Shown piece after piece: positions 54,544 to 64,000 of a DNA stretch of 64,000 bases. Made by a program: the position numbers and the translations under genes. Numbering within the stretch: the first letter of the stretch is position 1; each line of letters starts with the position of its first letter. The stretch covers positions 1-64,000 of the forward strand of contig NZ_LCZJ02000017.1 of the NCBI RefSeq assembly GCF_001012825.1. Reading direction: 5' to 3'. This stretch comes from Paenibacillus etheri (GTDB taxonomy: Bacteria > Bacillota > Bacilli > Paenibacillales > Paenibacillaceae). The notes beneath the pieces are model-generated. The model was not told the DNA's origin. It searched no databases and saw only the letters and a program-made list of their open reading frames with translations.

Positions 54544-56265
54544 TCATTTAGATTTTTTAGGAAGCTCCGGAAGAGATAAGATTACACTAGCGCCGCCGCT
54601 CTCCAAATTGGAGAAGGTGATGGTTGCTCTTTTTAAATAGAGGTATTCCAGTCTTTTAAGCGTATTCATAATGCCGATATGCATACCTTCGCTTTGATCC
54701 AAGGGCTCTCCAAGATTAAGCTTCTCTAACACTTGCGGTGGAAAACCGGGTCCGGTGTCTGTGAGCTGAATAACGAGCATGTCTTCCTCTTCAATCCGTA
54801 ATCGTTGGACTGTAAGTCTGATCTCTACTTCATGTTCTCGTGAAATCGCATATTTAATTGAATTTTCAATGAAGGTTTGCAGCACTAACGGTGGGATTTC
54901 TACATGGCTTGCCTGATCCTCTTGCTCAATATAGTAAATAAATGCATCCTGATAACGTTGCTTTTGAATCTCCAGATAGGTTCGGACATGCTCGATTTCA
55001 TCCTCCAGCCGGACAAAATTTTCGCCATTTTGAAAAATATAACGGAAGTATTTGGATGTAGACAACGTCATATTCTCAATTTCTTTATACATTTCAATTT
55101 GGGCCATGCTATAGATGCTAGTCAGACAATTCAAGAAGAAGTGGGGCTTGATCTGTAGCTTCATATAATCCAGCTGTATCCGCTGCTTCTCCAGTTCCTG
55201 TTCGTACATAGTGATTTTGAAGGTTTTAATTTGTTCAACTAAACCTTTAAACTGTGTGTTTGCCTGTTCCAGCTCTATAATCTCACTGCTTTTGAAATCT
55301 GCAGGCTGCCCTGCCTCATTAATGAAAGCAAGGTTCTCAGAGAAGCTTTGAATCGGCCCCAGCACTCTTTTTTTGAAAAAAAGCAGAACGATGCATAAAG
55401 TGGAGGTCACAATGAAGAACAGTAGCATTATAAGCAGCTGAGCAATCATGATTTTTTCGAATATGCCATATTTAATGACCATTTTGGTGCTGAAATTTGT
55501 GTCTGAGAAGGCGCTGTTGATTGTTGTACGCGATTGTAAAAGATTTGAGAATCCCCCATCTTCTGTTATCAGCTTTCCGCTGTTCGATATGGGACTAGTT
55601 AAAGGCTGTTCATTCTCATCCACTAGAGAAACATAACCATTGGCACCTAGATTAATTTGGCGTAGAGGACGGATCAGATTATCAGCGGAGATTAGTCCGA
55701 TTAAATAACGATTGTAATAGGGAACGATGTTAATCACATAGTAGTGGTTGTTTACAAGAATTGGCGTCCATTTGGAGTAAAACTTCTCATACATCTCCTT
55801 ATCATCAATATAAGAAATAATCTTCGTTTTGAGCACCCTGTAATCCGTATAGGTTACGCTGATCGGTGCACAGTTTAAAAAAAAGTTCTCATTTTTCAAA
55901 TAGTAGAAAAAGTTGTATTCATGTCCGTAGTTTTTTTGCAGCTCGGTAAAGCGTTTATTAAGATTACCATTTGCCTTTAAGAACTCGATACTGTTGACCC
56001 CGTAGGTATTCATCGCAAGCAAGCTCTCATCGTTTCCAAGCGTCCAGCCCATGTAGTGATTAATGTAGGCAAAATCATGATTAATACGATTGATGTAGAG
56101 TGCCGCGGTATCCTGCAAATTTCGAGTGGACTGCTGCTTCACAATGGAAATGGAAGCGATGCTGATCGCTAAATCCAGAATAAGGACTGTGAACGAAACC
56201 AACATCATGACTTTAATATAATGACGAATGGGGTACGTTTTGTGTTCCGCTGTTTTTTTGGTCAT
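54544..56265 (-). CDS. YesM-type sensor histidine kinase (GH31 locus)
   Basis: A 573-residue membrane kinase. Transmembrane helices lie near residues 18-38 and 270-297 with an extracellular sensor region between them. The dimerisation/phosphoacceptor motif is MKLQIKPHFFLNCLTSIYSM with His375, and the ATPase domain has PLVLQTFIENSIKYA and TDTGPGFP. This is the usual partner of AraC-type regulators at sugar importer loci. The ATG at 56265 has only a distant GAGG upstream. It diverges from the binding-protein gene at 56512 with 246 bases between them. Confidence 0.9.
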   Translation of the reverse strand: MTKKTAEHKTYPIRHYIKVMMLVSFTVLILDLAISIASISIVKQQSTRNLQDTAALYINRINHDFAYINHYMGWTLGNDESLLAMNTYGVNSIEFLKANGNLNKRFTELQKNYGHEYNFFYYLKNENFFLNCAPISVTYTDYRVLKTKIISYIDDKEMYEKFYSKWTPILVNNHYYVINIVPYYNRYLIGLISADNLIRPLRQINLGANGYVSLVDENEQPLTSPISNSGKLITEDGGFSNLLQSRTTINSAFSDTNFSTKMVIKYGIFEKIMIAQLLIMLLFFIVTSTLCIVLLFFKKRVLGPIQSFSENLAFINEAGQPADFKSSEIIELEQANTQFKGLVEQIKTFKITMYEQELEKQRIQLDYMKLQIKPHFFLNCLTSIYSMAQIEMYKEIENMTLSTSKYFRYIFQNGENFVRLEDEIEHVRTYLEIQKQRYQDAFIYYIEQEDQASHVEIPPLVLQTFIENSIKYAISREHEVEIRLTVQRLRIEEEDMLVIQLTDTGPGFPPQVLEKLNLGEPLDQSEGMHIGIMNTLKRLEYLYLKRATITFSNLESGGASVILSLPELPKKSK

Positions 56266-56511
56266 AAAATCATTATAAAACCTCTGCGTGAAAAAAACAT
56301 AAGAACTCGATAGTGTTTTACCTCAAAGTCCGGAAAGCACATGTAGAAGTCGGAATACTGTTATGAAATCTCTCAAAGTAAAGTTTTGATTTTTGTAAGC
56401 GAATTTAAAGGTCTGGATAACCATCTTAAAGCGTCCGGAATACAAAAAAATAAGAAGTTAATATAAAGCTATTCAGATGCACTTTAATAAATTGAAATGG
56501 GGGATTAAGAG

Positions 56512-58116
56512 ATGAGTCAACACAGGAATAAAAAGACTGCAAAGAAATGGACGGTGGGTCTGCTAGCGGCGGCGATGGTATTTGGAATTGCTGGCTGCGG
56601 CGGAAAAGACGGGAATAATGCAGCGACTAGTGAGACGAGCAGTTACAACAAAGAAGGTCTGCCGATTGTTAATGAGCCTGTGACACTTAAGGTGTTAACG
56701 GTTCGTTGGGGAAGCATGGGAGACACGTTTACGCAGAACCAATGGATGAAGGATCTGGAAAAAAATACGAATGTAAAAATTGAATGGCAGGTTATGTCCT
56801 CCAATGACTGGGCCGAACAGAAGTCCATAATGCTGGCTAGCGGTACTCTTCCAGATATTATCCTAGGAAATCAAACCTTCGGAGATTCTGATATCGTTAA
56901 TAATCTAAGCTATTTCCGCCCGTTAGATGATTATATTGAGAAAAATATGCCAAATCTTAAAGCTGCCATGGAAGAAACACCTGAAATGAAAAAAATCAGC
57001 ACCTTTCCTGACGGCAAAATTTACTCTCTGCCAACAAGGCTTCCATCGCGTCCAAAAAGCTCTCGCCAGCCTGTGATTAACAAAACCTGGTTGGATAAGT
57101 TGGGTTTGAAGGTACCCGAGACGATTGATGAGCTTTACAACGTGCTAAAAGCTTTCAAAGAACAGGACCCGAATGGCAACGGAAAGAAAGATGAAATTCC
57201 TTTTATTGAAATCGGTAATGACCTAATCAGTCCCTTCGGAATTGCGGACTTGAACAACAACAACATGTTAATCAAGGACGGAAAAGCGATATATTTCCCT
57301 GTTTCGGAGGAGTTCAAAGAAGGTCTTAAATGGGAAAACAAATTGTATGCGGAAGGTTTGCTGGATAAAGAGGTATTCACACAGGATGACACAATGAGAT
57401 CAGCGAAGTTCCAAAATCCGGATGCTCCTATTGTGGGCTTTACTTACCAGTGGACCCCGGATGCTGTATTTGGTAAATGGAGCGATCAATATGTGACGAT
57501 TCCGCCGATTACCGGACCGGATGGTAAACGTTATACGATCGGGAATCCAATTGGGATGAGTCTTAATCGCAATGAACTGCTGATTACTACTTCGAGTAAG
57601 TATCCAGAGGTTGCTGCGCGTTGGGCAGATCAGTTCTACACGAACGAAGCGAGCATTCAGAATTTCTGGGGTGCGATTGGAACGGTAATTAAGAAGAATG
57701 ATGACAGCACCTATACATTGATGGATCCACCTGCTGGAACCAGCGCAGATGCCTGGTACTGGGATCAGTCTCTTCGAGATTTCGGACCGAAATATGTGAG
57801 CCCGTCCTTTGAACAGAAAATCGTTCTTAATCCTGAAAGTGGAGATGGGCTGAAGCTGCAGCTAGATAAGCTGGGTAGTGAATATGTAACAGAGCCTTTC
57901 CCTAACGTTATGTACACCTCCGAGGAGTTCGAAGAGCTGCCAACCTTGACCACGGATATCGATGGTTATGTGAATACAATGCGCGCCCAATTTATTAGCA
58001 AAGGCGGAATTGATGAAGGCTGGGAGGATTATGTCAAGCAGCTTAATAAAATGGGACTTGAAAAATTAATTAAGATTCGCACAGATGCTTACAGTCGTTA
58101 TATGAGTGTGAAATAA
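56512..58116 (+). CDS. extracellular solute-binding lipoprotein, copy A (GH31 locus)
   Basis: A 534-residue family 1 solute-binding protein with a basic N-terminus, a hydrophobic segment and the lipobox FGIAGC (Cys29). The mature part includes LKVLTVRWGSMGD, NVKIEWQVMSSNDWAEQKSI and DPNGNGKKDEIPF, an EF-hand-like acidic loop that may bind calcium. It is nearly a duplicate of the protein encoded at 60103; both have 534 residues and long identical runs. It is first in the operon, ahead of two permeases, with a perfect hairpin after it. The likely ligand is an alpha-glucan-type oligosaccharide, given the GH31 gene at the end. Confidence 0.9.
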   Translation: MSQHRNKKTAKKWTVGLLAAAMVFGIAGCGGKDGNNAATSETSSYNKEGLPIVNEPVTLKVLTVRWGSMGDTFTQNQWMKDLEKNTNVKIEWQVMSSNDWAEQKSIMLASGTLPDIILGNQTFGDSDIVNNLSYFRPLDDYIEKNMPNLKAAMEETPEMKKISTFPDGKIYSLPTRLPSRPKSSRQPVINKTWLDKLGLKVPETIDELYNVLKAFKEQDPNGNGKKDEIPFIEIGNDLISPFGIADLNNNNMLIKDGKAIYFPVSEEFKEGLKWENKLYAEGLLDKEVFTQDDTMRSAKFQNPDAPIVGFTYQWTPDAVFGKWSDQYVTIPPITGPDGKRYTIGNPIGMSLNRNELLITTSSKYPEVAARWADQFYTNEASIQNFWGAIGTVIKKNDDSTYTLMDPPAGTSADAWYWDQSLRDFGPKYVSPSFEQKIVLNPESGDGLKLQLDKLGSEYVTEPFPNVMYTSEEFEELPTLTTDIDGYVNTMRAQFISKGGIDEGWEDYVKQLNKMGLEKLIKIRTDAYSRYMSVK

Positions 58117-58139
58117 CCTATTCGTCTTTCGAAAAAGGT

Positions 58140-58167
58140 GCTGCCCTGCATAAATCTGCAGGGTAGC
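58140..58167 (+). terminator. intercistronic hairpin after binding-protein copy A
   Basis: GCTGCCCTGCA (58140-58150) pairs with TGCAGGGTAGC (58157-58167) with one mismatch. A mixed ATTCTCTATTT tail follows, so it probably causes partial termination or protects the upstream mRNA. Confidence 0.6.
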
Positions 58168-58195
58168 ATTCTCTATTTAATAAGGAGGGGATGTC

Positions 58196-59119
58196 ATGAA
58201 ATCTGATCCAATTCAATTCAGTCGGAAATTCGGACAAATCAAACAAAACTGGGGTCTGTATACTTTGCTTTTTCCTGCAGTAGTCCTTACGTTATTATTC
58301 TCATATAAACCAATGTATGGGGTGCTTATTGCCTTTAAGGATTATAGCCCGGCGTTAGGAATAGGCGGAAGCCCATGGGCTGGATTCAAATACTTCGAGA
58401 AGTTCTTTAATTCCTATCAATTTTCAGCAACGATTAAGAATACGCTAGTCATCAGTGTGTATAGTCTGATTACGTTTCCGATTCCGATTATGCTTGCGCT
58501 GATGGTTAACCAGATGAGGCCAAACCGTTTTAGACGTTTTTTCCAGACGATATCTTATATGCCACACTTTATCTCCACGGTAGTTATGGTGGGCTTAATG
58601 ATGATTCTGTTCTCACCTAGCACCGGACTGCTCGGCAATATGTATAGTCTTTTTGGAAAAGAAGCACCTGATCTAATGGGCTCTGCCGGGTTATTCAGCA
58701 GTGTGTACGTCTGGTCGGATGTGTGGCAGCATGTCGGCTGGGACAGTATTATCTTTATTGCTGCGCTCTCTGCTGTTGACCCTAGCTTGTACGAGGCTGC
58801 CACCGTGGATGGCGCAAGTCGGATGCATAAAATCCGTTATATCGATATTCCGATGTTGATGCCAACAGCGATAACATTGCTTATCTTGCGGGTCGGAGGA
58901 CTGCTTGGGGTTGGATTTGAGAAGGTATATCTGATGCAGAATGATCTAAACATCACCTCCAGCGAAATTCTTTCCACATATGTTTACAAGATTGGCTTGC
59001 TCAGCAGTCAGTACAGCTTTTCATCAGCGATCAATCTGTTCAACACTGTTATTAACTTTATTTTATTAATTATGGTCAATCAGATTTCCAAAAAATTAAG
59101 TGAAAATAGCTTGTGGTAG
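58196..59119 (+). CDS. LplB-type sugar ABC transporter permease (GH31 locus)
   Basis: A 307-residue permease with about six membrane helices. The family entry motif LLFSYKPMYGVLIAFKDYSP lies near residue 35. The ATPase-contact loop is LYEAATVDGASRMHKIRYI, followed by DIPMLMPTAITLLIL. The ATG at 58196 has AAGGAGGGG directly upstream. It forms an importer with the permease at 59137, fed by the binding proteins encoded on either side of the permease pair. There is no ATPase gene in the window for it. Confidence 0.9.
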   Translation: MKSDPIQFSRKFGQIKQNWGLYTLLFPAVVLTLLFSYKPMYGVLIAFKDYSPALGIGGSPWAGFKYFEKFFNSYQFSATIKNTLVISVYSLITFPIPIMLALMVNQMRPNRFRRFFQTISYMPHFISTVVMVGLMMILFSPSTGLLGNMYSLFGKEAPDLMGSAGLFSSVYVWSDVWQHVGWDSIIFIAALSAVDPSLYEAATVDGASRMHKIRYIDIPMLMPTAITLLILRVGGLLGVGFEKVYLMQNDLNITSSEILSTYVYKIGLLSSQYSFSSAINLFNTVINFILLIMVNQISKKLSENSLW

Positions 59120-59136
59120 AAGGGAGGAGAATTGAA

Positions 59137-60060
59137 ATGGGAGTATTAGAAACAGCACCTAAAGGGAATGCAGGAAAAATAAAGAAGAATCGCTCATCAG
59201 ATACTATAATGGAAATTGTAATGTATGTAATATCGGCCACTTTTTTAGTCATCTTGATTTATCCGCTGTATTTTATCGTCATTGCTTCGTTCAGTGATCC
59301 TTCCGCGGTAGCAGGAGGTCAGGTTTGGTTATTTCCTAAAGGGTTTACATTTGATGGTTATAAAGAGCTGCTTCGTCATGAGAACATTTGGATCGGATAT
59401 TGGAACACCATCCTGTACACGGTGGTTGGGACTGCAATTGGTTTAGTTATAAATATCTCAGCAGCCTATGCGTTGTCAAGAAAAGACCTTGTCGGTCGGA
59501 AATATATATCACTGTTTTTCATCTTTACGATGTTTTTTAACGGGGGATTGATTCCGACTTTTCTAACGATTCGTGATTTTCATCTATATGATACTTTTTT
59601 GGTTATGGTACTGCCTTTCTCTGTAGGGGTCTTTAATATTATTGTGGCACGTACTTTTTTTCAGACGAGTATTCCGGGAGATTTATGGGAAGCCGCTCAA
59701 ATTGATGGTTGTGGCAATCTCCGTTATTTTGCTCAGATTGTTTTACCGCTGTCGAAGGCAATTATTGCAGTACTTGGATTATGGATCGCCGTGGGCTACT
59801 GGAATTCATATTTTAATGCCTTGATCTATTTAAAAAATCCAAACATGTATCCTCTACAGCTAATACTTCGAAATATTCTGATCACTAATCAGATGCAGTC
59901 TGGTATGGGAACCGGTGAAGCTGCACAAATTGCACTACGTCTCGCTAATATGATGCGGTATTCTGTTATTATCGTGGCAACAGTTCCGATCATGTGTGTG
60001 TATCCTTTTGTACAGAAGTACTTTAATCAAGGGGTAATGATCGGTGCAGTGAAGGAATAA
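59137..60060 (+). CDS. YtcP-type sugar ABC transporter permease (GH31 locus)
   Basis: A 307-residue permease with about six membrane helices, the ATPase-contact loop DLWEAAQIDGCGNLRYFAQI followed by VLPLSKAIIAVLGLW, and the C-terminal YFNQGVMIGAVKE. An in-frame start 24 bases earlier would overlap the previous gene; the ATG at 59137 has GGGAGGAG at the correct distance and is preferred. It pairs with the permease at 58196. Confidence 0.9.
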   Translation: MGVLETAPKGNAGKIKKNRSSDTIMEIVMYVISATFLVILIYPLYFIVIASFSDPSAVAGGQVWLFPKGFTFDGYKELLRHENIWIGYWNTILYTVVGTAIGLVINISAAYALSRKDLVGRKYISLFFIFTMFFNGGLIPTFLTIRDFHLYDTFLVMVLPFSVGVFNIIVARTFFQTSIPGDLWEAAQIDGCGNLRYFAQIVLPLSKAIIAVLGLWIAVGYWNSYFNALIYLKNPNMYPLQLILRNILITNQMQSGMGTGEAAQIALRLANMMRYSVIIVATVPIMCVYPFVQKYFNQGVMIGAVKE

Positions 60061-60102
60061 TCACATTATCATTCTTAAATATCATGGAGGATCAGGACAG
60101 TA

Positions 60103-61707
60103 ATGAAAAACCAACAAAGAATGAGTATGCATAAAACAATCACTGTCATTCTTATGGTGACAACGTTGCTTGCAAGCCTTACAGCCTGTAGAGGAGACAA
60201 TGGGGTTAATACTGTCGATCCCGAGCCTGGTGAATTCAACGAAGCGGGTCTACCCATTGTCAATAAACCAGTGACACTGAAAGTTCTGACGGTGCGGTGG
60301 GGAAGCATGGGAGATCATTTCATTCAGAATCAATGGCTGAAGGACTTAGACAAGAATACGAATGTCAACATTGAATGGCAGGTGATGTCCTCCAATGATT
60401 GGAATGAACGGAAGTCTATTATGCTTGCAAGTGGTACGCTCCCAGATATCATCTTAGGGAGTGAAGTCTTCAGGGATGCGGATATCGTTAATAATCTCAG
60501 CTTATTCCGCCCGCTGGATCATTATATTGAAGAGAATATGCCTAATCTCAAAACGGCCATGCAAGAAACGCCTGAAATGAAAAAAATCAGCACCTTTCCC
60601 GACGGGAAGATCTACTCTCTGCCTTCAAGACTACCCTCACGTCCCAAAAGCTCGCGCCAGCCTGTGATTAACAAAACCTGGCTGGACAAATTGGGTTTGA
60701 AGGTTCCGGATACGATAGATGATCTATACAACGTGCTTAAAGCGTTCAGAGAACGTGATCCGAATGGAAATGGAAAACAAGATGAGATTCCTGTTATTGA
60801 ATTAAGTAATGATCTCATCAGTCCCTTCGGAATCGCAGATCTGAACAATAACGCTATGGTGGTTGAGGACGGAAATGCGGTATATTACCCTGTTTCAGAG
60901 GCGTACAAAGAAGGGCTTAAATGGGAGCATCAATTATTTACTGACGGGTTGCTTGATAAAGAATTATTCACTCAAGACGAAACGATGAGATCGGCTAAGT
61001 TTCTTAATCCAGATGCTCCTATCGTAGGCTTTACATATCAGTGGACTCCGGACGCTGTCTTTGGCAAATGGAGCGATCAGTATGAGACCATTCCACCCCT
61101 TGCTGGACCGGATGGCAAACGCTACACCATAGGAAATCCTTATGGAATGAATCTAGAACGCAATGAGCTGCTTATCACCAGTTCTTGCAAATATCCAGAG
61201 ATTGCCGCTCGCTGGGCCGACGAATTCTATACGAATGAAGCAAGCATTCAGAATTTCTGGGGAGCCATTGGAACCGTTATCCAGAAGAATGACAACGGCA
61301 CGTATACATTGATGGACCCACCCATTGGCACGAGCGCAGATGCCTGGTACTGGGATAACTCATTGCGGGATTTCGGGCCGAAATATGTAAGTCCCACTTT
61401 TGAAAAGAGTATATTTCTAAATCCTAATAACGGAGATGGATTGAAACTCCAGCTAGATAAGCTGGGAAGCGATTACGCAACACTACCCTTTCCCAACGTA
61501 ATGTACACCGCAGAAGAATTTCAAAAACTACCAACCTTGACCACGAATATAGATAGTTATGTAAATACAATGCGTGCTCAATTCATTATCTTAGGTGTAA
61601 ACGACGAAGCATGGGCTGACTATGTGAAGCAGCTAAGAGGGATGGGCCTTGAACAATTAGTCAAAATTCGGACGGATGCTTTCAGTCGTTATATAAGCGT
61701 AGAATAA
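60103..61707 (+). CDS. extracellular solute-binding lipoprotein, copy B (GH31 locus)
   Basis: A 534-residue paralogue of the binding protein at 56512. The signal part differs (lipobox LTAC, Cys29, followed by RGDN), but from residue 50 on identity is very high. Shared runs include ISTFPDGKIYSLP, RLPSRPKSSRQPVINKTWL and FTYQWTPDAVFGKWSDQY. The acidic loop here reads DPNGNGKQDEIPV. GGAGG precedes the ATG. Two binding proteins around one permease pair suggest that both feed the same importer, perhaps with different ligand ranges. It is followed after 20 bases by the GH31 gene. Confidence 0.9.
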   Translation: MKNQQRMSMHKTITVILMVTTLLASLTACRGDNGVNTVDPEPGEFNEAGLPIVNKPVTLKVLTVRWGSMGDHFIQNQWLKDLDKNTNVNIEWQVMSSNDWNERKSIMLASGTLPDIILGSEVFRDADIVNNLSLFRPLDHYIEENMPNLKTAMQETPEMKKISTFPDGKIYSLPSRLPSRPKSSRQPVINKTWLDKLGLKVPDTIDDLYNVLKAFRERDPNGNGKQDEIPVIELSNDLISPFGIADLNNNAMVVEDGNAVYYPVSEAYKEGLKWEHQLFTDGLLDKELFTQDETMRSAKFLNPDAPIVGFTYQWTPDAVFGKWSDQYETIPPLAGPDGKRYTIGNPYGMNLERNELLITSSCKYPEIAARWADEFYTNEASIQNFWGAIGTVIQKNDNGTYTLMDPPIGTSADAWYWDNSLRDFGPKYVSPTFEKSIFLNPNNGDGLKLQLDKLGSDYATLPFPNVMYTAEEFQKLPTLTTNIDSYVNTMRAQFIILGVNDEAWADYVKQLRGMGLEQLVKIRTDAFSRYISVE

Positions 61708-61727
61708 CAAGGAAAGAGGTTTGCACG

Positions 61728-64000
61728 ATGGACAATACGATGGAAGAGCTAAAGCCTCTGACGCAACTTTTAAAGCTGCATTCTGAACCAAACGCTAATG
61801 CCGAAGTGATCATTCAGGGAGAATGCTATCGTTTTACTGTATTAACTCCGGAGCTCATTCGGATGGAGTACAGCGAGGAGGGCTATTTCGAAGATCGGGC
61901 GTCGCAGACTGTTGTGAATCGCAATTTTCCGGTTCCAGCGTTCCGCGTAATTGATCTGGGGAACAAGCTTGAGTTGATTACAGATCGTCTGCATTTAACT
62001 TATGATAAGAAGCGGTTCTCCCGGCATGGGCTCAGTGTTCGAGTGAAAAACGAAGCAGGTCACCTTATGAGTGTCTGGAATTACGGTGATACAGTACAGG
62101 ACTTGAGAGGGACGGCACGTACACTGGATAATGCCGATGGTACTATTCAGCTAGAACATGGACTACTCTCGCGTTTTGGATATACATTAGTTGATGACTC
62201 GAGCTCACTTTTACTGGAAGAAGATGGACGAGTTGAGCCACGGGAGCAGAACGGCCTCGATCTTTATTTTTTCGGATATGGTCATGATTACCTGAAATGC
62301 TTAAAGGATTTCTATCACCTTTGTGGCCGTACACCACTCTTACCACGTTATGCACTGGGGAACTGGTGGAGTCGGTATTATCGGTATTCAGAAGAAGAAT
62401 ACAAATCACTAATGGAGCGGTTTGAACGCGAGCGTACTCCGTTTTCTGTCGCTGTTATAGATATGGATTGGCATCTCGTTGATATCGATCCGCAGTATGG
62501 TAGTGGATGGACGGGGTATACATGGAATCGCGAACTGTTTCCTGACCCACAACGATTTTTAGCATGGCTGCATGGAAAAGGGCTTCGAGTGACGCTCAAT
62601 GTGCATCCAGCAGATGGAGTAAGGGCATTTGAAGATCCTTATCTGGCCATTGCTGCGGAGATGGGCATGGACCCGGAAAAAGGCGATGCGGTAGAATTTG
62701 ACATCACGGATCCGAATTTTTTACGGGCATACTTTAAGTTTCTGCATCATCCGCTAGAGGATGAAGGCGTGGATTTCTGGTGGATTGATTGGCAGCAGGG
62801 CGGCATAACTAAGATCCCTGGACTAGACCCGCTCTGGATGCTGAACCATTATCACTATCTAGACAACGGTCGGCGAGGGAACAGGAAGCTTACTTTTTCC
62901 CGTTATGCAGGTCTTGGTAGCCATCGTTATCCTGTGGGATTCTCTGGAGACACTATTGTGACTTGGGAGTCACTGAATTTTCAGCCTTATTTCACTGCTA
63001 ACGCCGCAAATGTGGGTTATGGTTGGTGGAGCCATGATATTGGCGGGCATATGAACGGTTATTTAGACGATGAATTGGCCATGCGCTGGGTGCAGTTTGG
63101 TGTGTTTTCACCTATTTTGCGGTTACATAGCTCAGCGAGTCCATTTAATAGTAAGGAGCCATGGCGGTTTAATAAGATTGCTGAAGATGTGATGAAGGAT
63201 TACCTGCGCTTACGGCATAGTTTACTTCCTTATCTTTATACTATGAATCGCTACGCCAGCCGCGATAGTCTTCCGCTAGTACGGCCGATGTATTATCATC
63301 ATGCAGAGCAGAATGAAGCTTACGAAGTGCCAAATGAATATTACTTCGGAACAGAACTTATTGCTTGTCCGATTACCCAGCCGGTCAACCCTAAGATAGG
63401 CGTGGCGGAAATCAAAGCCTGGTTACCAAAAGGGATATGGATAGATTTCTTTAACGGAAGAGTGTATGACGGCGGAAGAAAGCTTTCTCTCTATCGTAAT
63501 CTGGAGAGTATCCCTGTATTGGCTAAAGCCGGGGCTATCGTTCCTCTGGCGGATCTGACAGAATATACCTCTTCAGTGGATAATCCGAGGCATATGGAGG
63601 TCCGTGTGTTTGCTGGGGGCAGTGGCCATTTTCATCTCTGGGAGGATGAAGGCGATACTGCGGAGGACCGTGATGAGCAATGGTGCGACACGGAAATGAT
63701 TCTGGAGGTAGGAGAAAGAGCTAACTTCAAAATACTCCCTGCTCGGGGAAACACAGAAGCTGTGCCTGAACGACGGTCATGGAAGCTATCCTTTGTCGGC
63801 TTTGCGGATACAAGGGTCCAGGTATTCGCTGGTGGCACAGAAATCACAACAGACATGGGATATGACGAAGCTACGCATACATTAACGGTCATGATCTCGG
63901 ATCTAGCGGTCGATCAATCTCTGGAGGTAATGTTCGCTGATGCTCGGATAGCTGTGAATTCAGTAGATGACGAGGTGTTCAACCTTCTGAACCGTGCGCA
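61728..64000 (+). CDS. GH31 alpha-glucosidase-family enzyme, 3' end cut by window edge
   Basis: The frame is open from the ATG at 61728 to the window end (757 residues visible, no stop). It is a GH31 enzyme: YFFGYGHDYLKCLKDFYHLC and RYALGNWWSRYYRYSEEEY precede the catalytic domain. The nucleophile is D354 in FWWIDWQQG, and the acid/base is D408 in PVGFSGDT. WWSHDIGGH and RLHSS follow, then the beta-sandwich domains. No signal peptide is seen, so it acts on imported sugar. GH31 includes alpha-glucosidases, alpha-xylosidases and others, so the substrate is open. GGAAAGAGG lies upstream. It is the last visible gene of the importer operon. Confidence 0.92.
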   Translation, partial: MDNTMEELKPLTQLLKLHSEPNANAEVIIQGECYRFTVLTPELIRMEYSEEGYFEDRASQTVVNRNFPVPAFRVIDLGNKLELITDRLHLTYDKKRFSRHGLSVRVKNEAGHLMSVWNYGDTVQDLRGTARTLDNADGTIQLEHGLLSRFGYTLVDDSSSLLLEEDGRVEPREQNGLDLYFFGYGHDYLKCLKDFYHLCGRTPLLPRYALGNWWSRYYRYSEEEYKSLMERFERERTPFSVAVIDMDWHLVDIDPQYGSGWTGYTWNRELFPDPQRFLAWLHGKGLRVTLNVHPADGVRAFEDPYLAIAAEMGMDPEKGDAVEFDITDPNFLRAYFKFLHHPLEDEGVDFWWIDWQQGGITKIPGLDPLWMLNHYHYLDNGRRGNRKLTFSRYAGLGSHRYPVGFSGDTIVTWESLNFQPYFTANAANVGYGWWSHDIGGHMNGYLDDELAMRWVQFGVFSPILRLHSSASPFNSKEPWRFNKIAEDVMKDYLRLRHSLLPYLYTMNRYASRDSLPLVRPMYYHHAEQNEAYEVPNEYYFGTELIACPITQPVNPKIGVAEIKAWLPKGIWIDFFNGRVYDGGRKLSLYRNLESIPVLAKAGAIVPLADLTEYTSSVDNPRHMEVRVFAGGSGHFHLWEDEGDTAEDRDEQWCDTEMILEVGERANFKILPARGNTEAVPERRSWKLSFVGFADTRVQVFAGGTEITTDMGYDEATHTLTVMISDLAVDQSLEVMFADARIAVNSVDDEVFNLLNRA

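Noticed and set aside
56394-56407. TGTAAGCGAATTTA as a cre site before binding-protein copy A.
   Set aside because: Two mismatches in core positions; too weak to list.

Overview
The window reads as a Firmicutes chromosome and most resembles Paenibacillus. The signs are strong AGGAGG-type ribosome binding sites with many TTG and GTG starts, YesM/YesN-type two-component pairs, several LplB/YtcP-type sugar importers, an YheC/YheD-like ATP-grasp protein, and a very high density of glycoside hydrolases. No rRNA, tRNA, CRISPR array, insertion sequence or phage gene was seen. Both ends cut through genes: an ATP-grasp gene at the left and a GH31 glycosidase at the right. The species cannot be named from the sequence alone.

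Left part (1-5.9 kb). A partial ATP-grasp gene diverges from a two-gene 2,3-diaminopropionate pathway. Its first gene is an SbnA-type synthase fused behind a complete-looking adenylate-forming domain, and its second is SbnB. Next come a TetR regulator and a membrane-anchored pectin-acetylesterase-family hydrolase, which share a promoter with a palindrome over the -35 box.

Mannoside locus (5.9-24 kb). A GH38 alpha-mannosidase diverges from a sensor kinase and response regulator. These are followed by two permeases, a binding lipoprotein, a GH125 exo-alpha-1,6-mannosidase, a 1049-residue clan GH-A-type enzyme and a second GH38 enzyme. Together they look like a system for import and intracellular breakdown of alpha-mannosides, such as high-mannose N-glycan or yeast mannan fragments.

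Regulators, transport and the riboswitch (24-34.7 kb). This part holds a MarR regulator whose divergent partner seems lost, YdeI-like and DinB-like proteins, a WYL regulator, and a TetR-ABC exporter operon. A KamA-family radical SAM aminomutase follows. Its leader matches the ydaO-type c-di-AMP riboswitch and ends in an intrinsic terminator, and both lysine-recognition aspartates of lysine 2,3-aminomutase are replaced. This is the most interesting locus in the window. Two Fur-box genes come next: a Btr-like AraC regulator with a binding-protein domain, and its paralogous siderophore-binding lipoprotein.

Decay zone and further sugar loci (34.7-64 kb). Remnants of a HAD phosphatase gene, mtlD, a GH51 arabinofuranosidase gene and an Rrf2 regulator gene are interspersed with intact genes. 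The intact loci are a GH2 beta-galactosidase with an AraC regulator, and a LacI-controlled importer with a GH30 enzyme, marked by repeated ATAAAAACGTTTTTAT operators. There is also a pyridoxine/HMP kinase and a GT2-TPR glycosyltransferase. The window closes with a two-component system controlling an importer that has two near-duplicate binding proteins, followed by GH31. None of the three sugar importers has its own ATPase gene, so they probably share a housekeeping MsmX-type ATPase encoded elsewhere.
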